Assembly: GCA_038321615.1 (NCBI GenBank)
Contig: JBBQFC010000074.1
Location: 1 to 13,803 of the forward strand
Source: JBBQFC01 sp038321615
GTDB taxonomy: Bacteria; Bacteroidota; Bacteroidia; Flavobacteriales_D; Cryomorphaceae
Direction: 5' to 3'
Length of the DNA stretch: 13,803 nucleotides
The first letter of the stretch is position 1. Each line of letters begins with the position of its first letter. A model generated the notes under the pieces. It worked only from the letters and a program-made list of their open reading frames with translations. It made no database searches and was not told the origin of the DNA. The translations under genes were made by a program, and so were the position numbers. Of the stretch, positions 1 to 6,124 are shown one piece after another.

Positions 1-726
1 GGCCGCGAAATCGAAATTAGATCCATAGGCTGTTATTTCCTCAATGAAATCTTCGGGACTTCCAGGCTCGGGGATTGCCCAGTCGTGGAGGGTGAAAGAT
101 TCCGAAAGGGGAAGATCGGGGTGGGCCGTGGCCACACGCGACCGAATATTAGCCATCAGGGCTTTGTAGGCTTGCCATTTATCTGGCGATCGAAAATAAA
201 GTTGGTTGCATTCCATCGCGAGCAATAGGTAATCGGGATTAAACTTCCCGATCAAGTATTCTACATGCAGAAAATAGGCGTCTTCAATATGAGCGTCGTT
301 CATAGCAGTATAAGCCGGAATTGCTCCGTCGATGTCTTCGATTAAATCGCTGCGCAGGATGTTTAGTATGCTCACCGATAACAGGAGCTCGTGGCCTGGC
401 GGACGAAGAGACGCCCGATAATTAATTCCATTTTCGAAGTCTTTGGGTAGGGGAGTGCCGTTGATCCACGCCGACCAGGGTATGGCGTCGTCTTCCTGCT
501 CCGAGATCAAATCGCCGTTGTGAGCGATGAAGGAATAAGTGGAGTCGATGGCTTCGAAGGTGGCGGCATATGGCCAGGTGCTGAAGCCCATCTTGAAAGT
601 CCGCTCTCCCACCACTTCGGCTAGCTTACAAGGATGGGTGGCAACTTGCGGTTGATCATCATCGCTTTGGCAGGACGTGAAAAGAGCCACAAATGCGGGA
701 ATACTCAGAAATGCCATCGTTTTCAT
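1..726 (-). CDS. Putative glycosidase-like lipoprotein (partial, 3' end beyond window)
   Basis: The minus strand is open for 242 codons from an ATG at 726 to the window edge, so the C-terminus is missing. The N-terminus is a lipoprotein signal: a short charged start, a hydrophobic stretch and a lipobox FTSC with the lipidated Cys at residue 19, followed by an Asp-rich tether. From about residue 40 the protein reads like a TIM-barrel glycosidase of the GH-A type. GFSTWPY lies near 47-53, and DYLLLAMECNQLYF near 165-178 sits where such enzymes carry the acid/base Glu (here Glu172). The nucleophile Glu would lie in the missing part. The protein is inferred to sit on the membrane facing the periplasm or cell surface and to act on a polysaccharide. 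The neighbouring divergent gene is a polysaccharide deacetylase, which fits. The lipoprotein call is firm; the enzyme family is inferred from fold-like patterns only. Confidence 0.7.
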   Translation of the reverse strand, partial: MKTMAFLSIPAFVALFTSCQSDDDQPQVATHPCKLAEVVGERTFKMGFSTWPYAATFEAIDSTYSFIAHNGDLISEQEDDAIPWSAWINGTPLPKDFENGINYRASLRPPGHELLLSVSILNILRSDLIEDIDGAIPAYTAMNDAHIEDAYFLHVEYLIGKFNPDYLLLAMECNQLYFRSPDKWQAYKALMANIRSRVATAHPDLPLSESFTLHDWAIPEPGSPEDFIEEITAYGSNFDFAA

Positions 727-830
727 TGCGTGAAGGTAGAGATTCTTCCGGGGCGGACTTGACACCAAAATAATGGACGAGATCCTTCCCCATAATTACT
801 TCGATTTTAGCGTAAAGTTTATTCATCGGC

Positions 831-838
831 TACCTTTG
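831..838 (+). promoter_or_regulatory. Candidate Bacteroidetes -7 box for the deacetylase-formyltransferase pair
   Basis: TACCTTTG matches the Bacteroidetes -7 consensus TAnnTTTG exactly. It lies 40 bases before the GTG at 878 proposed as the deacetylase start. No clear -33 TTTG box is visible at the usual spacing, so this is a motif match supported only by position. Confidence 0.4.
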
Positions 839-877
839 CGGCGAGCGGGTTTTTCACCGCGCAGGGAGTTGGGTCGC

Positions 878-1759
878 GTGAACTTTGTAACAGATTATAA
901 AGACGTTAAGGCAGGTATTCCTGATTCCTTGAAGGAGCCAATAGAGGCATTTGGCAGCGGAAGGCTTTACTTTATGGGATAGCGTTCGAAATAGTGAAGC
1001 GCTCTTAACCAAGCCTCACGTTCAATTTCTCTATATACACCACATATTAAAGAACGAAGAGCAAAAATTAGCGAAACGGCTGAGCACCCATCACACCTTT
1101 ATTTCTTACAGCGAAGGCGTTGCGCGTATTTTGGAAAATAAGGTCGATAAAGCGTATATCAGTATTAGTTCCGACGATGGTTTTAAAAACAATATGGCTG
1201 CCGCCGGCATATTGGATAACTACGAGATAAAAGCTTGTTTTTTTGTGGATCCGTCAATGATTGAATATCGAACATTTGTTGAAATTGAAACCCATTTTAG
1301 AGAACGCTTGAATTTTCCGCCGGTCGAATTTTTGGATTGGAAAGATATAGCTCAATTGCAAAAATGGGGCATGAGATTGGTTCGCATACCATGAACCATA
1401 TGAATGTCGCAACTACCCAAATCCCCGATTTTGCCGCAGACTGCCAGAAAACATTTGCAATTTTAAACCAAAGGTGTGGTGAAGTGAAGCATTTTGCCTT
1501 TCCGTATGGCCGCTATTTCCATTTTAGTGAATCAGCAAGAAAAGTGGTTTTCGATACCGGGTTTAACTCTTGCGCTTCCGCGGAGCGCGGTTGCCATGCA
1601 AATGGGCTAAGACCGATAAACCTGCATGAGCTCTTCATTCGAAGGGACCACGTGCTATTGGACTGGAAAACCGACCACATAATGCATTTTCTTCTGGAGA
1701 ACAGCAAAAATGCCGATTTCGAGCAAAACTTCTACGAACACCCGAAAGAGGCTAAATGA
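878..1759 (+). pseudogene. Polysaccharide deacetylase (NodB-type), frameshifted
   Basis: This encodes a NodB-fold carbohydrate esterase that would remove N- or O-acetyl groups from surface polysaccharide, but the reading frame is broken. All three family motifs are visible. Motif 1 is SSDDG (nt 1167-1181), holding the catalytic and metal Asp pair. Motif 2 is SHTMNH (nt 1382-1399), the HxxxH metal ligands. Motif 3 is FAFPYGR (nt 1493-1513). Motif 1 lies in one frame and motifs 2 and 3 in another. Adding one A to the A-run at 1360-1364 joins them as QKMGHEIGSHT, the expected family text. A second break is likely near 971-980: a GTG at 878 opens with MNFVTDYKD and runs to GRLYFMG, after which the coding frame changes. 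If that is not so, the only in-frame start is TTG 951. The stop overlaps the next gene's ATG (ATGA, 1756-1759), suggesting translational coupling. The breaks could be real decay or homopolymer sequence errors. Confidence 0.75.
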
Positions 1760-2544
1760 AGATAATCGTCCTTATCAGTTCGGAGTTCGACACCGCAGCT
1801 CATCATTTGCCCTTTCTCATAGATAGCAAGACCTGCGAAATAACTATGGTGGTGTGCAGCCAAAATACGAAAACTGGGCGTAGAAAGTATTACCAAAGGA
1901 AAATTTCGAAGATCTGGAAAATTGGGGTGCTCGGCACGCTGAATGGAATAAGGATGCGGAAGTGGTATAAGTTATCCGGGCAGGACGAGCAATTAAAAAG
2001 CATAGCTCAAATTTGTAAAGAGCACCGCATTGATTTTCATCGCACTCCACGAATTAATTGCGCAGAAACCCACGAATTATTTGCCCAGGCAAATGCGGAT
2101 TTGGGTGTGAGTTTAGGCAATGGATTTATAGCTCCGGGCGTATTCAATATTCCGAAATACGGCATGATAAATATTCATCACGAAATCTTACCTGCGTTTC
2201 AAAATGCACAAAGCGTAATCTGGCAATTGTATTTCGAAAGTGCCACAACGGGTTACACCATTCACCAGATAGATAAGCACATAGATACTGGTGCAATTCT
2301 CCATCAGGAATCGGTTCCCATAAATTGTGCGGATAGTTTGGGCGAGACGGTTTCCAGAACGTATTTGAACCTTTTAAACTCTTCTGCCAAAGGCTTAATT
2401 CATTGCACAGCTAATTTTGACACCCAACCTAAGAACGCGCAAAACAGGGAAAACGAAGATCATTTACCACCCCGACCATTAAACAGTTTCTTAAAATTCA
2501 CCGGAATTATCGCAAGCTTAGAGGTGGAGAGTAACTGTAGATAG
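1756..2544 (+). CDS. Formyltransferase-domain protein, probable frameshift near the C-terminus
   Basis: This is a protein of the formyl_trans_N fold, which includes PurN, Fmt and sugar N-formyltransferases; they use formyl-tetrahydrofolate. The catalytic Asn and His are visible as INIHHEILP (Asn139, His141), and the Asp lies in HIDTGAIL (Asp177). It lacks the C-terminal tRNA-binding domain of Fmt and is coupled to a deacetylase by an ATGA overlap, so it probably formylates an amino sugar destined for surface polysaccharide. As read, the last residues look unnatural. From about nt 2433 a different frame gives GKRRSFTTPTIKQFLK and IHRNYRKLRGGE, ending at TAA 2532-2534, a natural-looking tail. 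One missing A in the A-run at 2441-2444 would join the frames and give a protein of about 259 residues. The catalytic part is unaffected. The substrate cannot be read from the sequence. Confidence 0.75.
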   Translation: MKIIVLISSEFDTAAHHLPFLIDSKTCEITMVVCSQNTKTGRRKYYQRKISKIWKIGVLGTLNGIRMRKWYKLSGQDEQLKSIAQICKEHRIDFHRTPRINCAETHELFAQANADLGVSLGNGFIAPGVFNIPKYGMINIHHEILPAFQNAQSVIWQLYFESATTGYTIHQIDKHIDTGAILHQESVPINCADSLGETVSRTYLNLLNSSAKGLIHCTANFDTQPKNAQNRENEDHLPPRPLNSFLKFTGIIASLEVESNCR

Positions 2545-2582
2545 AGAAGCGTGGGCAGGGTATCTCAATCGCTTCCACTTTG

Positions 2583-2598
2583 GGAAATTTCGATTTCC
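2583..2598 (+). terminator. Short hairpin with TTCG tetraloop after the formyltransferase gene
   Basis: GGAAAT and ATTTCC form a perfect 6-bp stem around a TTCG loop, 49 bases past the restored formyltransferase stop at 2534. There is no T-run after it, so it is not a classical intrinsic terminator. It may mark or protect an mRNA 3' end. The rest of the 2545-2728 gap shows nothing clear. Confidence 0.3.
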
Positions 2599-2728
2599 GA
2601 CTTAAGCACATTGTTTCCATAATTAGGCCTTCATCATTTCATTTTCGTTCGAAAGATTGCCTAAGTGTTATTTTAACCGCTTATACCATTTTCGATTTTG
2701 CGGAGGTTTCATTTCCAATCTTTAAATT

Positions 2729-3691
2729 ATGAAAGCCGCAATATACAAACGCTACGGGTCTGCCGACGTGGTAACAATCAAGGAAGTCGCGAAGCCGAGC
2801 CCAAGCGAAAACGAAGCTTTGCTAAAAATCCATGCTTCGACCGTAAACCGCACCGATTCAGGTTTTAGAAGCGCCAATTACTTCATTTCTCGATTTTGGA
2901 GTGGATTATTTCGCCCGAAATACCCCATTCTTGGTTGCGAATTCTCGGGTGTGGTAGCCGAAGTGGGAAGCAGCTTCAAAGATTTGAAGATTGGCGATCG
3001 TATTTTTGGCTACAACGATCAGGAGTTTGGCGGCCATGCGGAATACCGCATTCTAAAATCGGGCGATTGCTTTGCGCACATTCCAGAGAATCTTGATTTT
3101 ACGCATGCAGCGGCTCTCACCGAGGGTGCCCACTATGCTCTAAGCGCCATTCGTGCCCCCAAAGTGACACCGGGAAATACTGTATTGGTCTATGGTGCCA
3201 CAGGTGCCATAGGCTCAGCGGCGGTGCAATTACTTCGTTATTTCGAAGCGGAAATAATAGCTGTAAGTAATACTAAAAACCTGGATTTAGTGCGGAAGCT
3301 TGGTGCTTCTGAAGTGATTGATTACCAGACAAGCGACTTTACCCAAACTGCTCACCGTTTTGATTTTATATTCGACGCTGTCGGGAAATCATCTTTTCGT
3401 GCTTGTAAGCCTCTCTTGAAATCGCCTGGGATTTATATCTCCACCGAGTTGGGCAAAGGCGGTGCGAATGTGTGGCTGGCACTCGCCAAACCACTTCTTG
3501 GCAGTAAGAATGTGCTTTTCCCGCTCCCGACTATCTCAAAGGCCGATCTCGAATTTCTCAGAACATTGGCGGAAGCCGGAACTTTTAAGCCAGTGCTCGA
3601 TCGGGAATATCCACTTGCTGAAATAGTGGCAGCGCATCGCTACGTCGATACGGGTCAAAAGACGGGTAACGTGGTTGTGATTTTGCCGTAG
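2729..3691 (+). CDS. Zinc-independent medium-chain dehydrogenase/reductase (quinone oxidoreductase-like)
   Basis: A complete 320-residue MDR-superfamily oxidoreductase, cytosolic with no signal peptide. The N-terminal GroES-like half opens MKAAIYKRYG and contains YPILGCEFSGVVAEVG (residues 65-80). The Rossmann half carries the nucleotide-binding loop YGATGAIG (155-162), then a GASEVIDY segment typical of the family. The C-terminal TGQKTGNVVVIL is the usual family ending. No structural zinc Cys cluster is present, so the enzyme should be zinc-independent and NAD(P)H-linked. The substrate cannot be told. It sits alone, 184 bases after the formyltransferase frame and 228 bases before the DUF354 gene, in the middle of a polysaccharide locus. 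A role there is possible but unsupported. The start is the first ATG, and no better upstream start is available. Confidence 0.9.
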   Translation: MKAAIYKRYGSADVVTIKEVAKPSPSENEALLKIHASTVNRTDSGFRSANYFISRFWSGLFRPKYPILGCEFSGVVAEVGSSFKDLKIGDRIFGYNDQEFGGHAEYRILKSGDCFAHIPENLDFTHAAALTEGAHYALSAIRAPKVTPGNTVLVYGATGAIGSAAVQLLRYFEAEIIAVSNTKNLDLVRKLGASEVIDYQTSDFTQTAHRFDFIFDAVGKSSFRACKPLLKSPGIYISTELGKGGANVWLALAKPLLGSKNVLFPLPTISKADLEFLRTLAEAGTFKPVLDREYPLAEIVAAHRYVDTGQKTGNVVVILP

Positions 3692-3765
3692 CTATTCGAT
3701 TTCCTCGAAGCACAGGAAAAGAATTAGGGATATTTACAATTATAACAGCAAATCATTCTAAATTA

Positions 3766-3834
3766 TTAACCCTGCATTTCTTACACATGGCTATAAGATT
3801 TGCAGGCTTATTTTAATTTAACCCTGCAATTCTT
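3766..3834. repeat. Imperfect direct repeats with an intervening inverted copy
   Basis: TTAACCCTGCATTTCTT (3766-3782) recurs as TTAACCCTGCAATTCTT (3818-3834), 16 of 17 bases identical and 52 bases apart. Between them, TTGCAGG (3800-3806) is the reverse complement of CCTGCAA (3823-3829), so a 7-bp stem with a 16-base loop can form. Three CCTGCA cores therefore occur, two forward and one reversed, in the gap upstream of the DUF354 gene. They could be operator sites. The rest of the gap 3692-3904 is AT-rich, with nothing else clear. Confidence 0.45.
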
Positions 3835-3904
3835 CGGTTTATCGGCAATCGAGGGAGAATTTTCTTTTGGAATTAATCCTAAACCGCATTTAGCCCATTC
3901 CCCT

Positions 3905-3912
3905 TACTTTTG
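3905..3912 (+). promoter_or_regulatory. Candidate Bacteroidetes -7 box for the DUF354 gene
   Basis: TACTTTTG matches TAnnTTTG exactly and ends 7 bases before the ATG at 3920. A transcript started at the usual short distance would have almost no leader. No convincing -33 box is seen. The site also argues against a start further upstream in the same frame. Confidence 0.45.
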
Positions 3913-3919
3913 CCCCATT

Positions 3920-4978
3920 ATGCCTTCCCGATTTCTATTTTATTTAGGTCATCCTGCTCACTACCATAATCTCAAGCATGCCATCCGCCTGCTGGAATTA
4001 AAAGGCCACAGTGTAAAAGTAGTGGCTCGGGGTAAGGATGTGTTGTTTGATCTACTTGAGCAAGAAAATTGGGATATACACAAACTTCCTGCTCGCAGAC
4101 CTTCCGGAAAAATAGGTTTGGTGGCTTCTATTTTAAAGCGCGAATGGCAAATATTCCAGCTCGTGCGGGCATTCAAACCCCACCTATTGGCAGGTACCGA
4201 CCTCGTGATAGCGCACGTGGGGAAACTTATGGGTGTGCCATCCGTCCTTATCAACGAAGACGACAGCGCGGCAATTCCGCTGATGGCCAAGTATGGATTT
4301 CCCTACGCCACCGCCATTCTGGCTCCCGATTGCTGCGACCAAGCGCCCGCGAACCACAAGAAGATTGGTTACGCCGGCTACCATGAGTTGGCGTACTTGC
4401 ACCCCGATTTTTTTCAAATAGACCGAGCTCTACTTCCTGCCAAAATCCAGACTTTAGACCGCTATTTTATTTTGCGTTTCGCCTCCCTTCATGCCCACCA
4501 CGATGCGGGTAAAAAAGGAATAGACGACGAACTTGCGTTGCGATTAATTGAGATATTGAAGCCACACGGCCAAGTGCTCATCACTTCGGAACGGCTCTTG
4601 ACGCCGCAATTAGAACCTTACAGAATCCCAATTCATCCCCGGGAAATTCACCAGGTAATGGCGCATGCTGCTCTTTATATCGGCGACAGCCAGACTATGG
4701 CCGCAGAAGCCGCCGTGCTAGGTGTGCCGAGCATTCGCTTCAACGATTTCGTGGGTGAATTGAGTTACCTCGAAGAATTGGAACATCGATTTTTGCTGAC
4801 CAAAGGCATTCCAACGAGCCAGCCCGAAGAATTGCTTTTGACTGCAAGCGGCTGGCTGGCAGATTCATCCATCGGCAATTTGTGGGCCGCTAGAAGGGCT
4901 GCGATGCTTGAATCAACGATTTCTGTAACACCTTTTTGGATCGAAACCTTCGAGCGACTGGCTGCGAGAAACCGTTGA
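3920..4978 (+). CDS. DUF354 family GT-B-like protein
   Basis: This encodes 352 residues from the ATG at 3920. The N-terminus RFLFYLGHPAHYHNLKHAI is the typical DUF354 opening, in which a beta strand is followed by a His-rich loop. A GT-B or UDP-GlcNAc-2-epimerase-like fold is expected, and LINEDDSA (110-117) and YIGDSQTMAAEAAVLGVPSI (253-272) fit its two Rossmann halves, the latter resembling a nucleotide-sugar-binding loop. There is no signal peptide or membrane helix, so it is cytoplasmic. Its reaction is not established in the family. A sugar transferase or sugar-modifying role fits its place before a lipid-carrier sugar transferase and a Wzi-like protein. The frame stays open upstream to an ATG at 3800, but the extra 40 residues overlap repeats and a promoter-like box and precede the natural start, so the shorter form is preferred. 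The next gene starts 87 bases downstream. Confidence 0.85.
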   Translation: MPSRFLFYLGHPAHYHNLKHAIRLLELKGHSVKVVARGKDVLFDLLEQENWDIHKLPARRPSGKIGLVASILKREWQIFQLVRAFKPHLLAGTDLVIAHVGKLMGVPSVLINEDDSAAIPLMAKYGFPYATAILAPDCCDQAPANHKKIGYAGYHELAYLHPDFFQIDRALLPAKIQTLDRYFILRFASLHAHHDAGKKGIDDELALRLIEILKPHGQVLITSERLLTPQLEPYRIPIHPREIHQVMAHAALYIGDSQTMAAEAAVLGVPSIRFNDFVGELSYLEELEHRFLLTKGIPTSQPEELLLTASGWLADSSIGNLWAARRAAMLESTISVTPFWIETFERLAARNR

Positions 4979-5065
4979 ATACTTTGTTGGTAACATAAAT
5001 GCCACTTCCGGCAGCACCTGCGATCGAGCCCTATTTTTAAGACCAGATAAAACAACTATCGGTCG

Positions 5066-6118
5066 ATGCTCGAAGTGGTCAAGGAAATGTCGAAGTTAGA
5101 GGGGAAAGCTGGAAACAAACTCCTGAAATTCCTGTCGGTCAGTTTTGACGAGCGCAACCAAAACATCGAAATTCTCAAGATTACCGACGATGTCAATCTG
5201 CTGGAGCACCGCGACGGTAGCCTCGATCATTTTGTAAACCTCCACCGCGTCAATGATTTCCGGCGCATAAATGGGTTCTTCAAATCGGTAAATTCAAAAC
5301 TTCGAACGGGCGGCTCTTTTACCGGCTGTATGGAAACCTTGGAGCATCGCCGGGAGCGGCTCTTCAATAAGTTTCCTTTTGGGGTTAACGCCGGTTATTA
5401 CGGTCTAGATTTTGTTTTCAAGCGGGTTTTCCCAAAGTTTAAATACACGAAGAAGCTCTACCTTTTTCTTACCAATGGCCGCAACAGGGCCCTTTCAAAG
5501 TCGGAAGTTTTAGGCCGATTGGTGTATTGCGGTTTCGCTATCGATGAGGTGGAAGAGATCAATAATAAGCTCTACTTCCGTGCCGTGAAAAGATCGGAGC
5601 CAAGCCTGGAGTCGGAGCCAAGCACAGGGCTTATATTGCGAGTGCCGCGCATAGGCCATAACGGTAAGCGAATTACAGTGTATAAGTTTCGTACCATGCA
5701 TCCCTACGCGCAATACATTCAAGATTATGTATTTGCTTGTAATAATTTACAAGCCGGTGGCAAATTTGCCGACGATTTCCGGATTACCAAATGGGGCCGC
5801 TGGATGCGTAAATGCTGGATAGATGAAGTTCCCATGATTTACAATATTCTACGTGGAGATCTTAAACTTGTAGGCGTGCGACCGCTTAGCGAGCATTATT
5901 TGAGCTTATATACTGCCGAGCACAAGACCTTGCGCGTGCAAGGAAAGCCTGGCCTTATTCCTCCATTTTACGCCGATATGCCCCAAAGTATTGACGAAAT
6001 AATGGAGTCGGAGTCGCGCTACATCCACGCCTATGTGCGCGACCCCTATTCAACCGATTTTAATTACTGCCTCAAAGCGTTCAACAATATATTCTTGAAC
6101 CGCGCACGAAGCCATTAA
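5066..6118 (+). CDS. Sugar-1-phosphate transferase with methyltransferase-like N-terminal part
   Basis: The C-terminal half (about 187-345) is a bacterial sugar transferase (Bac_transf) that moves a sugar-1-phosphate from a nucleotide sugar to a polyprenyl phosphate, the first step of a polysaccharide repeat unit. Visible motifs are VYKFRTM (205-211), the catalytic Asp-Glu in WIDEVP (Asp253, Glu254) and LVGVRPLS (268-275). The N-terminal half (about 20-175) has no transmembrane helix. It reads like the later part of a class I methyltransferase fold, with NLHRVNDFRRIN (58-69), GGSFTGCMET (82-91) and LGRLVYCGFAI (149-159). No SAM-binding glycine loop is visible, so it is probably not a methyltransferase. 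I believe this two-part arrangement recurs in Bacteroidetes, but that is from memory. The Wzi-like gene starts 6 bases after the stop, so the two are very likely one operon. Confidence 0.88.
   Translation: MLEVVKEMSKLEGKAGNKLLKFLSVSFDERNQNIEILKITDDVNLLEHRDGSLDHFVNLHRVNDFRRINGFFKSVNSKLRTGGSFTGCMETLEHRRERLFNKFPFGVNAGYYGLDFVFKRVFPKFKYTKKLYLFLTNGRNRALSKSEVLGRLVYCGFAIDEVEEINNKLYFRAVKRSEPSLESEPSTGLILRVPRIGHNGKRITVYKFRTMHPYAQYIQDYVFACNNLQAGGKFADDFRITKWGRWMRKCWIDEVPMIYNILRGDLKLVGVRPLSEHYLSLYTAEHKTLRVQGKPGLIPPFYADMPQSIDEIMESESRYIHAYVRDPYSTDFNYCLKAFNNIFLNRARSH
5594..5629 (+). repeat. 18-bp tandem duplication inside the sugar transferase linker
   Basis: Two adjacent 18-base units each begin TCGGAGCCAAGC (5594-5605 and 5612-5623) and are 14 of 18 identical overall. 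They encode SEPSLE and SEPSTG in the linker between the two halves of the protein. The pattern fits slippage in a tolerant linker. Confidence 0.6.
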
Positions 6119-6124
6119 TCGGCT

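Noticed and set aside
773..877. Open frame starting at ATG 773 ahead of the deacetylase N-terminus
   Set aside because: The residues RLPLRRAGFSPRREL look non-coding and the stretch contains the promoter-like box at 831-838; GTG 878 is a better start.
1359..1369. Programmed -1 frameshift site in the deacetylase
   Set aside because: The bases do not form the classical X_XXY_YYZ heptamer and no downstream stem is evident; simple indel is the simpler reading.
3695..3709. TTCGA/TCGAA inverted repeat just after the oxidoreductase gene
   Set aside because: A 5-bp stem without a T-run is expected by chance in this AT-rich gap.
3800..3919. Upstream extension of the DUF354 gene to ATG 3800
   Set aside because: It overlaps a repeat and a TACTTTTG box, and the family N-terminus begins at the ATG at 3920.
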